A stretch of DNA of 64,000 bases from NCBI RefSeq assembly GCF_017599385.1, contig NZ_JAGFPK010000001.1, positions 2,648,030-2,712,029 on the forward strand, in the 5' to 3' direction. Source of the DNA: Ciceribacter sp. L1K22 (lineage in GTDB: Bacteria > Pseudomonadota > Alphaproteobacteria > Rhizobiales > Rhizobiaceae). The notes beneath the pieces are model-generated. The model had not been told where the DNA came from. It did not search any database and saw only the letters and a list, made by a program, of their open reading frames with translations. A program made the position numbers and the translations under genes. Numbering within the stretch: position 1 is the stretch's first letter; each line of letters opens with the position of its first letter. Shown here one piece after another: positions 35,521 to 44,569 of this stretch.

Positions 35521-35924
35521 GACGATCATCGCCGTCGTTATGCAAAAGCGCATAACATAAAGACGGGAATGCAGTTTGCTGATCGGTCGGACCGTCGCTA
35601 GAGCAAGGCGGCGGAGCGCTGGCGGCAGGCGGCGATCCATTTTCAACAACAGGAACGCTGCGGGAATTCGGAGCGGGTCCGGACAGGCCGGAAGCCGGTA
35701 ACGCAGGGACCGCTTCCGGCAAGGCCGTCGCGCGCCGTTTCTGCGGGCGGACGGCATCACCAAGAGTAGGGATCGGCCGCACCGGACGATCGCAACCATC
35801 AGCATGGCGAACCACGTGCGCACCCGCACGGGGGCGGGATGACGCGTGCCTTTCAACCGGTTTTGCCGGTGGCGGCGGTCATCCTGTGCGGCCAGCGGCA
35901 ACACAACCATTGAAAGGAAACACC
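35521..35924 (+). other. 404-base gap before the RTX gene
   Basis: No convincing gene lies here; open frames on both strands lack ribosome sites and recognisable protein features. The region is GC-rich, and an AAAGGAAA ribosome site for the RTX gene lies at its end (35914-35920). The promoter of the RTX gene must be inside, but no clear -35/-10 pair was identified. Confidence 0.5.
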
Positions 35925-38900
35925 ATGGCTTACAGGTACGGAACAGATAACGCTGAAACCATGATCGGCGACGACAGCGCCGACTATTTTGCGGCACTCG
36001 GCGGCAACGACCAGATCTACGGCGGGTTTGGCAGTGACATTGTCTCCGCTGGCGAGGGCGAAGATACCGTGGACGGCGGCTTCCAGGACGACACGCTCTA
36101 TGGCGAAGCCGGCAACGACAAGCTGATCGGCGGCTCGGGCGATGACCTCCTGATTGGCGGAGTTGGTGCCGACACGTTGTCCGGCGGCATCGGTGAGGAC
36201 ACCTTCAACGAATTCGACCCGGGAAATTGGGACGGCGACACGATCGACGGCGGCCTCGGCGTCGATATGATGCAGTTCGACCTGCGCTGGTTCTCAAGCG
36301 GCGTCACCTTTGCTGTTGCCGATCCGACCGTGACGAACTCCATCCTCGGCGCAACTGTCAAGAACGTGGAAAGGTACGGGATCTTCGGCACCTCCTACGC
36401 CGATACGCTGACAGGCGGCGCATGGAACGACGAGCTTTACGGCGGTGCCGGCAACGACAGGCTGAACGGCGGCGGCGGCAACGACTACCTCATCGGCGAC
36501 ACCGGTGCGGATACCCTCTATGGCGGTCAGGGCGACGACTATATCTCCGGCGGCAGTGACAACGACACGCTCAGCGGCAGCTACGGCAACGACTACATCA
36601 GCGGCGACGATGGCGACGACACGCTTTCCGGCGCCAACGGTAGGGACAGCCTCTATGGCGGGCGCGGCAAGGACAATATCACGGGCGGCTCCGGCAACGA
36701 CTATATCGATGGCGGCGAAGGCGATGACATCATCGATGCCGGCAACGACAACGACTATATCATCGGTGGCGACGGCAATGACCGCATCAATGCCGGCAGC
36801 GGCAACGATGAGATCATCATGACCATCGGCCAGGGCCGCGACACCGTGGATGGTGGCTCCGGCACCGACATCCTCGACATCACCGGGCTGAGCGGCGTGT
36901 TCACCGCCAAAGCCGCCAACCTGACCAATACGCTCTCCGACGGCACCACGATCAAGGGTATCGAAGCCTACAACCTCAAGGGCTCGAACGGCAGCGATAC
37001 CTTCACGACACTCGATGGCAACGACGTGATCTTCGGCTATGGCGGCAACGACCGCCTGAAGGCCGGCGCCGGCAATGACATGGTCAACGGCGGCCTGGGC
37101 AACGATGTCATCTACGGCGAGGCCGGCAACGACGTCCTGATCGCCGGAGGTGGAAAGGACACCATCTATGGCGGTTCCGGCATCGACACGGCCGTGATCG
37201 ACGTGTCCGACTCCAACGCCAACACCACCTTCTCGATCAGCGGCACGACGGGCAAGGTCTCCAACGGCACGACCGCAAAGGACGTCGAAATCTACGAGAT
37301 CACTACCGGTCGGGGCAATGACATCCTGCGCGCCGGCACCGCGCGTCAGGTCACCTTCCAGACGGGCGACGGCAACGACCAGCTCTATGGCGGCAAGGGT
37401 GACGACTATCTCTACAGCGGCCTCGGCTCCGACAAGGTCGAGGGCGGAGACGGCGATGACACCGCCTACGACCTCGGCGGCAACAACACCATGAACCTCG
37501 GGAACGGAAACGACCGCGTGGACATCACGGTGTTCCAGAACCATTCCGGCGGCGACAAGTCGGTCGTCAATCTTGGCGCTGGCAATGACAGCGTTTCCTT
37601 CAACAGCGGTCTCGGCTACACCTATGGCGTCCTGCAGGCCGACGGCGGCTCCGGCACCGACGTCGCATCGGTGGATCGTTCGCGCGGCACGTCGAACATG
37701 TCCTTCACGCTGAGCTCGAATGCCACCTTCGTCAACGGCAATGCCGTTCTGAAAAACTTCGAGGCCGTCATCCTGGCCAGCGGCTCCGGCAACGATACCC
37801 TCAAGGGCGGCAATCTCGCCGACACCTTCCGCGGCAATGCCGGCAACGACACCATTTCCGGTCTTGGCGGCAATGACTGGATCTATGGCGGCAGCGGTGC
37901 CGACAAGCTCTACGGCGGCGACGGCAATGATCGCCTCTATGCCGCCGACGGCAGCGGGGATACCAGCCGCGATGTCATCAGCGCCGGCGCCGGCAACGAC
38001 CACATCTACATGAACGGCAACGACACCGCAGATGGTGGCAGCGGCATCGATACCGTCCACCTGAACCTCAGCACCCTGTCGGAAGGCGTCAAGTTCACCC
38101 TGTCGAGCGGCACGGTGAAGGTCAATGCCAACACCACGATCACCGGCATGGAACAGCTGGACTTCACCGGCACCTCCGGGAACGATGTCGTCACCGGTGG
38201 AGCACGCAACGACGTCCTGCGCGGCAAGAACGGTAATGACACCCTGAACGGCGGCGCCGGCAACGACACGCTTTATGATGGCGCCGGCAATGACAAGCTC
38301 TACGGCGGCTCCGGCAATGATCAGTTCTACCGCGATGTCTACAGCGGCACCGACCGTTTCGACGGCGGCTCCGGCACCGACACGCTTTCCTTCGGCAACT
38401 GGTATGGCGACATCTCCGCCAAGGTGGACCTCCTGGACTCCACCAAGAATGACGGTCCGGCTCGCGGTCTGACTTTGGTCTCCATCGAGAACGTCACCGG
38501 CTCCGCCAAGGACGACTGGATCGCCGGCAGCAATGAGGCAAACGTGCTGACCGGCGGCGCCGGCGGTGATGCCCTTTACGGTCGCGGCGGCAATGATACG
38601 CTGAACGGCGGAAGCGGAGCCGATCTTCTGTCAGGCGGTTCTGGCGACGACCGGTTCGTTTTCGATACCTTCGTCGGGGGCGGTGACGAGATCACCGACT
38701 TCCAGCGGGGCCACGACAAGATCGCGATCGACTCCATCGATTTCGGCCTGAAGAGCAACTACAAGCTCGCGCTCATCCAGGGCGCAAATCCAGTGGCCAC
38801 CGGCCACGGTCCGACCTTCCTGTTCGAGACCGACACGCACCGCCTCTGGTTCGACGCGGACGGCGCCGGCGGCGATCAGGAAGCGCACCTGATCGTCACC

Positions 38901-38948
38901 CTGGACAATGTGAAGTCCCTGTCGGCCAGCGACTTCCTGTTCATCTGA
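35925..38948 (+). CDS. RTX calcium-binding repeat protein, type I secretion substrate
   Basis: A 1007-residue protein made almost wholly of blocks of glycine-rich nonapeptides (GGxGxDxUx), such as GGSGDDLLIGGVGADTLSGG, separated by about seven 40-70 residue spacers beginning GSGTDxxxxD. The repeats fold into calcium-stabilised beta-rolls outside the cell. There is no signal peptide; the last 90 residues (FVFDTFVGGGDEITDFQRG, DKIAIDSIDF, then DADGAGGDQEAHLIVTLDN and LSASDFLFI) form the C-terminal secretion signal region for a type I exporter. No enzymatic domain is visible, so an adhesive or matrix role is the best guess. The frame is open to 35886, but AAAGGAAA precedes ATG 35925. No exporter genes are nearby. 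Confidence 0.9.
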   Translation: MAYRYGTDNAETMIGDDSADYFAALGGNDQIYGGFGSDIVSAGEGEDTVDGGFQDDTLYGEAGNDKLIGGSGDDLLIGGVGADTLSGGIGEDTFNEFDPGNWDGDTIDGGLGVDMMQFDLRWFSSGVTFAVADPTVTNSILGATVKNVERYGIFGTSYADTLTGGAWNDELYGGAGNDRLNGGGGNDYLIGDTGADTLYGGQGDDYISGGSDNDTLSGSYGNDYISGDDGDDTLSGANGRDSLYGGRGKDNITGGSGNDYIDGGEGDDIIDAGNDNDYIIGGDGNDRINAGSGNDEIIMTIGQGRDTVDGGSGTDILDITGLSGVFTAKAANLTNTLSDGTTIKGIEAYNLKGSNGSDTFTTLDGNDVIFGYGGNDRLKAGAGNDMVNGGLGNDVIYGEAGNDVLIAGGGKDTIYGGSGIDTAVIDVSDSNANTTFSISGTTGKVSNGTTAKDVEIYEITTGRGNDILRAGTARQVTFQTGDGNDQLYGGKGDDYLYSGLGSDKVEGGDGDDTAYDLGGNNTMNLGNGNDRVDITVFQNHSGGDKSVVNLGAGNDSVSFNSGLGYTYGVLQADGGSGTDVASVDRSRGTSNMSFTLSSNATFVNGNAVLKNFEAVILASGSGNDTLKGGNLADTFRGNAGNDTISGLGGNDWIYGGSGADKLYGGDGNDRLYAADGSGDTSRDVISAGAGNDHIYMNGNDTADGGSGIDTVHLNLSTLSEGVKFTLSSGTVKVNANTTITGMEQLDFTGTSGNDVVTGGARNDVLRGKNGNDTLNGGAGNDTLYDGAGNDKLYGGSGNDQFYRDVYSGTDRFDGGSGTDTLSFGNWYGDISAKVDLLDSTKNDGPARGLTLVSIENVTGSAKDDWIAGSNEANVLTGGAGGDALYGRGGNDTLNGGSGADLLSGGSGDDRFVFDTFVGGGDEITDFQRGHDKIAIDSIDFGLKSNYKLALIQGANPVATGHGPTFLFETDTHRLWFDADGAGGDQEAHLIVTLDNVKSLSASDFLFI

Positions 38949-38964
38949 ACAGGCGAACCCACGA

Positions 38965-39008
38965 AAACAAAAGGGCCGGAGAGCGATCGCTCTCCGGCCC
39001 TTTTGTTT
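38965..39008. terminator. Bidirectional terminator between RTX gene and ilvC
   Basis: A perfect 44-base palindrome: 22-base arms with no central spacer, A-rich on the left and T-rich on the right (AAACAAAA / TTTTGTTT). It lies 17 bases after the RTX stop and 36 bases after the end of the convergent ilvC gene, so it can end transcription from both sides. Confidence 0.95.
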
Positions 39009-39043
39009 GCAGCAGCGCCGTGCGCGACGCGCCTTGGCGACAA

Positions 39044-40776
<1,733 letters not shown>

Positions 40777-40795
40777 AAAAGCACCTCCAATTCGC

Positions 40796-40814
40796 GTACC
40801 GTACCGTACGGTTC
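40796..40814. promoter_or_regulatory. Candidate operator upstream of the TetR gene
   Basis: ACCGTACGGT (40803-40812) is a perfect 10-bp palindrome, extended to 14 bp with one mismatch, and preceded by a repeated GTACC. It lies 20-38 bases upstream of the TetR start codon. Binding by the adjacent TetR protein is inferred. Confidence 0.6.
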
Positions 40815-41022
40815 ATATCTCTATAGCGGCGGATATGGGAGGTCAAGCGTCTATGACTGCGAAAACGCCATTTAAAAAAGACAAGCCCAACAACCGCCTC
40901 ACGATCCCATCACACACGAGTGATTGTTGTTGCATATAATTAATCACAGCGTTCACAAAACCGGAATAGTAATGTTAAGTTATTGATTTTAAACGGATAC
41001 ACAAAAGCTTCACACAGGACGT

Positions 41023-41042
41023 ATCGAACCAGAAAGTTCGAT
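41023..41042. promoter_or_regulatory. Dyad 1 of a paired operator-like element
   Basis: ATCGAAC-N6-GTTCGAT, a perfect 7-bp-arm inverted repeat with spacer CAGAAA. An element with the same arms and spacing occurs 72 bases downstream. It lies 98 bases before the first gene of the small-protein array. Confidence 0.7.
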
Positions 41043-41094
41043 TGACCGCAATTGACCCCTTGTCAAAAACCAATCCGTATCCCAAATCCAGCTC

Positions 41095-41114
41095 ATCGAA
41101 CCGACAAGTTCGAT
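41095..41114. promoter_or_regulatory. Dyad 2 of a paired operator-like element
   Basis: ATCGAAC-N6-GTTCGAT with spacer CGACAA, the second copy of the dyad, 25 bases before the first ATG of the array. Two copies with the same arms but different spacers point to protein binding rather than to a chance duplication. The binding protein is unknown. Confidence 0.7.
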
Positions 41115-41139
41115 ATACAAGACAACAAAGAGGTTCGTC

Positions 41140-41382
41140 ATGAACAAGCTCGCAATCGTAGCAGCCGCTACACTTCTCGCCGGCGCTTCCACCGCCTTCG
41201 CTATCGAACCGATCCCGGGTTCGATCACCTACGGTGGAAACGTCGCCCAGCTGGAGAAGGCACCGGTAGGCTCCACCGTCCTCCACACGTTCACCAACGC
41301 GGGCAAGGACGTCAATGAAGTTTACGTCGTTGCCGCTGACAAGACCCTTCAACTGGTCTCGCGCTCCATCAGCAACGACTGA
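41140..41382 (+). CDS. Exported small protein, array copy 1 (divergent member)
   Basis: An 80-residue protein with a 21-residue signal peptide ending STAFA and a mature part of 59 residues without cysteine. The mature part starts IEPIPGSITYGGNVAQLEKA and ends VSRSISND. It is the most divergent of five tandem paralogues: it has TNAGKDVNEVYVVAADKTLQ where the others have SAGGSDFREVYRVSADRTLD. The mature protein is probably a small beta-rich periplasmic domain. No known family is recognised. AAGAGG lies upstream of the ATG. Being first, it lies directly behind the paired dyads. Confidence 0.8.
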   Translation: MNKLAIVAAATLLAGASTAFAIEPIPGSITYGGNVAQLEKAPVGSTVLHTFTNAGKDVNEVYVVAADKTLQLVSRSISND

Positions 41383-41459
41383 CATTCAACCGCTCAACCA
41401 GAGAGATCTCCGGCAATCACCCGAAGTCTCCCCATAAAACACTGAAAAGGAAACACCCC

Positions 41460-41705
41460 ATGAAGACCATCATCGCAGCAACCGCCGTCATTGCATCGCT
41501 TGCCGGCGCATCCTCCGCTTTCGCCGTTGAGCCGATCCAGGGTTCGATCACCTATGGCGGCCATGTCGCCCAGCTGTCTGAAGCTCCGGTCGGCTCCACC
41601 GTCCTTCATAGCTTCAGCGCCGGCGGCAGCGACTTCCGCGAAGTCTATCGCGTATCGGCTGACCGTACGCTCGACCTGGTATCCCGTTCGGTCGCCAACG
41701 ACTGA
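41460..41705 (+). CDS. Exported small protein, array copy 2
   Basis: An 81-residue paralogue with a 22-residue signal peptide (MKTIIAATAVIASLAGASSA, cut after FA). The mature part begins VEPIQGSITYGGHVAQLSEA and ends LVSRSVAND. Its DNA is nearly identical to copies 3-5 over the signal peptide and most of the mature region, a sign of recent duplication or gene conversion. AAAAGGAAA precedes the ATG. The gap to copy 1 is 77 bases with no terminator. Confidence 0.8.
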   Translation: MKTIIAATAVIASLAGASSAFAVEPIQGSITYGGHVAQLSEAPVGSTVLHSFSAGGSDFREVYRVSADRTLDLVSRSVAND

Positions 41706-41789
41706 TCTCGACAAAGGTGAACGCCAGCAACGTCACCACAAATACAACCCAAGATTAAAGTCCTCCCAAGACTTGAAAGGAACACAACC

Positions 41790-42035
41790 ATGAAGACCAT
41801 CATCGCAGCAACCGCCGTCATCGCTTCGCTTGCCGGCGCCTCCTCCGCCTTCGCCATCGAACCGATCCAGGGTTCGATCACCTATGGCGGTAACGTCGCC
41901 CAGCTCCAGCAGGCACCGGTCGGTTCGACCGTCCTTCACAGCTTCAGCGCCGGCGGCAGCGACTTCCGCGAAGTCTACCGCGTCTCCGCTGATCGCACTC
42001 TGGACCTCGTCTTTCGCTCGGTCGCCAACGACTGA
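41790..42035 (+). CDS. Exported small protein, array copy 3
   Basis: An 81-residue paralogue with the same signal peptide as copy 2. Its own changes are GGNVAQLQQAP and LVFRSVAND (Phe in place of the Ser found in all others). GAAAGGAA precedes the ATG. It follows copy 2 after 84 bases; this gap contains a small inverted repeat AAGTC...GACTT at 41757-41773 but no T-run. Confidence 0.8.
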   Translation: MKTIIAATAVIASLAGASSAFAIEPIQGSITYGGNVAQLQQAPVGSTVLHSFSAGGSDFREVYRVSADRTLDLVFRSVAND

Positions 42036-42105
42036 TCCCAACACACATCAAGACCCGGCGCAGTCGACTGACTGACCGGAACCCAAATCGAAAAGGAACA
42101 TGACC

Positions 42106-42351
42106 ATGAAGACCATCATCGCAGCAACCGCCGTCATCGCTTCGCTTGCCGGCGCATCCTCCGCTTTCGCCGTTCAGCCGATCCAGGGTTCGATCACCTA
42201 CGGCGGCCACGTCGCCCAGTTGTCTGAAGCTCCGGTCGGTTCGACCGTCCTCCACAGCTTCAGCGCCGGCGGCAGCGACTTCCGCGAAGTCTACCGCGTG
42301 TCGGCAGACAAGACCCTCGACCTGGTATCCCGTTCGGTCGCCAACGACTGA
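42106..42351 (+). CDS. Exported small protein, array copy 4
   Basis: An 81-residue paralogue. The mature N-terminus is VQPIQGSITYGG, with Gln replacing the Glu of the other copies, and the C-terminal half has ADKTLDLVSRS. ATG 42106 is chosen over an ATG 6 bases upstream because it aligns with the other copies; AAAAGGAA is shared. The function is unknown. Confidence 0.8.
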   Translation: MKTIIAATAVIASLAGASSAFAVQPIQGSITYGGHVAQLSEAPVGSTVLHSFSAGGSDFREVYRVSADKTLDLVSRSVAND

Positions 42352-42418
42352 TCTCCACCATCCCATTGCGGCCGACAGCACTAGGCTGGACGGCATCAGA
42401 TTTGAAAGGAACAAGACC

Positions 42419-42664
42419 ATGAAGACCATCATCGCAGCAACCGCCGTCATCGCTTCGCTTGCCGGCGCCTCCTCCGCCTTCGCCATCGAGCCGATCCAGG
42501 GTTCGATCACCTACGGCGGCCATGTCGCCCAGCTGTCTGAAGCTCCGGTCGGCTCGACCGTACTCCACAGCTTCAATGCTGGCGGCAGCGACTTCCGCGA
42601 AGTCTATCGCGTATCGGCTGACCGTACGCTCAACCTGGTATCCCGTTCGGTCGCCAACGACTGA
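42419..42664 (+). CDS. Exported small protein, array copy 5
   Basis: An 81-residue paralogue with the common signal peptide. It differs from copy 2 at SFNAGG and TLNLVS. GAAAGGAA precedes the ATG. A strong terminator follows 20 bases after the stop, and no terminator is seen between copies 1 and 5, so all five genes probably form one transcript controlled from the dyad region. Confidence 0.8.
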   Translation: MKTIIAATAVIASLAGASSAFAIEPIQGSITYGGHVAQLSEAPVGSTVLHSFNAGGSDFREVYRVSADRTLNLVSRSVAND

Positions 42665-42684
42665 TCGACACCTCCGGGTGACAC

Positions 42685-42718
42685 GGGGTCCCGGCTTCGG
42701 CCGGGACCCCCGAACTTT
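42685..42718 (+). terminator. Intrinsic terminator ending the small-protein array
   Basis: A perfect 11-bp GC-rich stem (42685-42695 with 42700-42710) closed by a stable TTCG tetraloop and followed by CGAACTTTTTTG. It is among the strongest terminators in the window. Confidence 0.93.
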
Positions 42719-42794
42719 TTTGCCATACCACATTTGGTCTTTGGCAGCCGGCGTGACCTGCGATACTGAGCTTCAGGCCCTATCGGAGGAAATC

Positions 42795-43172
42795 ATGCGC
42801 CCCCACCTGCTCTCCCCAATTCTTGCTCTCAGCCTCATGGCCCTTCCGGGCCTTGCGTTCGCCAAGGAAAACCGCTGCGGCTGGATCCAGAACCCCACGC
42901 CCGGCAATTATTGGCTGGACGATCGCGACGGCACCTGGATCATCCTCTCCCAGGGCAGTCCCGACGAACCGCTCGGCATGGAAAACTTCCCCGACATCTC
43001 GACCGGCGACTATGTCGCGGCCAACGGCAATTACGGCTACACCTGCGGCTGCATCCAGGCCGAAACCGAAGGTGACCCGCGCGACATGGGCCGCATCACC
43101 GCGATCTATTCGGTGAAGCTCCTGCCGCTCAACAAGTGCCTGGCCGATCGCAGCCTGCCGAAGCCGGAATAA
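42795..43172 (+). CDS. Exported DUF4087 protein
   Basis: A 125-residue exported protein with signal peptide (LSPILALSLMALPGLAFA) and a DUF4087 domain: ENRCGWIQNPTPGNYWLDDR, then GTWIILSQG and CGCIQAETEGD. Four cysteines in the mature part may form disulfides. CGGAGGA lies 5 bases before the ATG, which fixes the start although the frame is open further upstream. The function of the domain is unknown. It comes after the array terminator and is therefore a separate unit; its stop nearly touches that of the convergent Lrp gene. Confidence 0.83.
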   Translation: MRPHLLSPILALSLMALPGLAFAKENRCGWIQNPTPGNYWLDDRDGTWIILSQGSPDEPLGMENFPDISTGDYVAANGNYGYTCGCIQAETEGDPRDMGRITAIYSVKLLPLNKCLADRSLPKPE

Positions 43173-43173
43173 T

Positions 43174-43638
43174 CTAGACGGCGTAGCCGACCGGCAGCAC
43201 CGCACCGCTTTTCAACGTCTCCATGGAAATGAACGCGGAGACGTCGAAAAGCTCGATGCGCTTCACCAGCCGCCGGTAGACCACGTCGTAGTGCTCGACC
43301 CGGGGCAGCACGATTTTCAGCAGGTAGTCATAACTGCCCGTCAGCCGGTGCGCCTCGACCACCTCGGCAATGTCGGCGATGGCGCGCCGGAATTCCTCGA
43401 TCCACTCGTCCGAATGATGCGCGGTCTTGATCAGCGCGAACACGGTCGTGGGCACCCCGGCCTTGCCGCGATCAAGCTGTGCCACGCGCGCCACGATATA
43501 ACCTTCGTCCTCCAGCTTCTGGATACGCCGCGAACACGCCGACGGCGACAGCGCCACCTTGTCGGCAATGGCGGCCACGGGCATCGCCGCGTCGAGTTGC
43601 AGCAAATCCAGAATCTTCCTGTCTCTGTCGTCGATCAT
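43174..43638 (-). CDS. Lrp/AsnC family transcriptional regulator
   Basis: A 154-residue regulator with the N-terminal HTH (DRKILDLLQLDAAMPVAAIA, then VALSPSACSRRIQKLEDEGY) and C-terminal RAM domain (VEAHRLTGSYDYLLKIVLPR). ATG 43638 with AAGG 5 bases upstream is chosen over a GTG two codons earlier. It is divergent from an Asp/Glu racemase gene, and a perfect 8-bp-arm dyad lies 7 bases upstream of its start. It probably controls itself and the racemase in response to an amino acid. Confidence 0.88.
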   Translation of the reverse strand: MIDDRDRKILDLLQLDAAMPVAAIADKVALSPSACSRRIQKLEDEGYIVARVAQLDRGKAGVPTTVFALIKTAHHSDEWIEEFRRAIADIAEVVEAHRLTGSYDYLLKIVLPRVEHYDVVYRRLVKRIELFDVSAFISMETLKSGAVLPVGYAV

Positions 43639-43644
43639 GATCAC

Positions 43645-43669
43645 CTTTACGCAATAGAACAGCGTAAAG
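43645..43669. promoter_or_regulatory. Candidate Lrp operator
   Basis: CTTTACGC-N9-GCGTAAAG is a perfect inverted repeat of two 8-base arms. It lies between the Lrp start and the divergent racemase gene. The size fits an Lrp/AsnC dimer site; the assignment is by position. Confidence 0.65.
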
Positions 43670-43783
43670 AAGACATATCATGCATCTTCGTTGCGCGGAA
43701 CCTCGACTACCGACATCAAAACACACCCCGCTTGCCTCAGGCGAGCGCTAAGCTGCGAGCAGATGGAAACGCAGGAGAACGGG

Positions 43784-44500
43784 ATGAAAACCATAGGTCT
43801 GATCGGCGGCATGAGCTTCGAGAGCTCGGCGGTCTACTACCGTCTGATCAATGAGGCCGTCCGCGACCGTCTCGGCGGCATCGCGTCGGCGGAGATCCTC
43901 ATGCACTCCCTGAACTTCGCGGAGATCGTCGCCCTGCAGAAGGCCGACCGATGGGACGAGGCGGCCGAACGCCTCTCCGCCTCGGCCCGCATGCTGGAGC
44001 GCGGCGGCGCTGGATGCGTGCTGATCTGCACGAACACGATGCATCTCGTTGCCGACGCCGTGTCCTCGGCCATCTCGGCTCCTCTGCTGAACATCGTCGA
44101 CGTCACGGCCGACGCCATCAGAATGACTGGCCTGCGCCGGCCCTTGCTGCTCGCCACGCGCTACACCATGGAACATGGCTTCTATACCGAGCGCATGCGG
44201 ACCTTCGGTCTCGATCCGATGGTGCCAGAAAAGTCGGATCGCGGCGCAGTCCACGCCGTCATCTTCGACGAACTCTGCGCCGGTCAGGTGAAGGACGCCT
44301 CCCGCGACCGTTATCTGGCGATCATCGACAAGGCGCGCGCCGCCGGCGCAGATTGCGTCATCCTTGGCTGCACCGAGATTTGCCTGCTGCTCGATCCCTA
44401 TGATCTTCCCCTTCCCGGCTTTGATTCCACCCGCCTGCATTGCCAGGCCGCCGTCGAACTGGCGATGAAAGCCGATCTGCGGCAACCGGAATTTACTTGA
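43784..44500 (+). CDS. Aspartate/glutamate racemase family protein
   Basis: A 238-residue PLP-independent racemase. The N-terminal IGLIGGMSFESSAVYYRLIN is typical of aspartate racemase. The two catalytic cysteines lie in LICTNTMHLVAD and ILGCTEICLLL. The start has AGGAG upstream of ATG 43784; a start at 43763 is less likely. It faces an Lrp-type regulator with a dyad between them, and its stop codon lies inside an operator-like palindrome of the following MarR-GNAT gene. Confidence 0.88.
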   Translation: MKTIGLIGGMSFESSAVYYRLINEAVRDRLGGIASAEILMHSLNFAEIVALQKADRWDEAAERLSASARMLERGGAGCVLICTNTMHLVADAVSSAISAPLLNIVDVTADAIRMTGLRRPLLLATRYTMEHGFYTERMRTFGLDPMVPEKSDRGAVHAVIFDELCAGQVKDASRDRYLAIIDKARAAGADCVILGCTEICLLLDPYDLPLPGFDSTRLHCQAAVELAMKADLRQPEFT

Positions 44501-44530
44501 CTCAGTCAAATATTGTCTTGATCAAGTCAA
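44497..44530. promoter_or_regulatory. Pair of MarR-type operator candidates
   Basis: TTGACTCAGTCAA (44497-44509) is a perfect 6-1-6 palindrome. A near copy, TTGATCAAGTCAA (44518-44530), lies 21 bases on, two helical turns away. They precede the MarR-GNAT gene by 40-73 bases and overlap the racemase stop. The size and TTGA half-sites suit a MarR dimer, suggesting autoregulation. Confidence 0.65.
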
Positions 44531-44569
44531 TTTTTCGGATTAGCTGTTGTGGCGGGGAGATCATTCGCC

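Larger units (their letters stand above)
40815..41139 (+). other. AT-rich leader region before the small-protein array
   Basis: No gene is seen. The stretch 40860-41000 is much richer in A and T than its surroundings. It holds a 6-bp-arm inverted repeat GTGATT...AATCAC (40920-40947), two matching dyads (listed separately) and a direct repeat ATTGACC at 41041 and 41051. The promoter of the downstream five-gene unit must be here, most likely between or just beside the dyads; TTGACC at 41052 could be a -35 element, but a good -10 was not identified. Confidence 0.6.
41140..42664 (+). repeat. Tandem array of five paralogous genes, period about 320 bases
   Basis: Gene starts lie at 41140, 41460, 41790, 42106 and 42419, giving periods of 320, 330, 316 and 313 bases. 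Coding parts of copies 2-5 are close to identical, while the 67-84 base spacers have diverged except for the ribosome site. Conservation of coding over spacer sequence indicates selection on the proteins or frequent gene conversion. Confidence 0.85.

Noticed and set aside
35161..35997. 278-codon minus-strand frame over the gap before the RTX gene
   Set aside because: It covers most of the small membrane protein gene antisense, has an Arg-rich composition and no ribosome site or domain.
36294..38060. 588-codon open frame antisense to the RTX gene
   Set aside because: The frame arises because the complement of GGxGxD repeat codons rarely gives stops. Its product is a Val/Ala/Ile-rich low-complexity repeat with no ribosome site or family match.
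41023..41114. LexA (SOS) boxes
   Set aside because: The alphaproteobacterial LexA site is a direct repeat GTTC-N7-GTTC, whereas these are inverted GAAC-N6-GTTC dyads.
41140..42664. CRISPR array or mobile element repeats
   Set aside because: The repeated unit of about 320 bases is mostly protein coding with signal peptides; there are no short identical repeats with unique spacers, no transposase and no terminal repeats.
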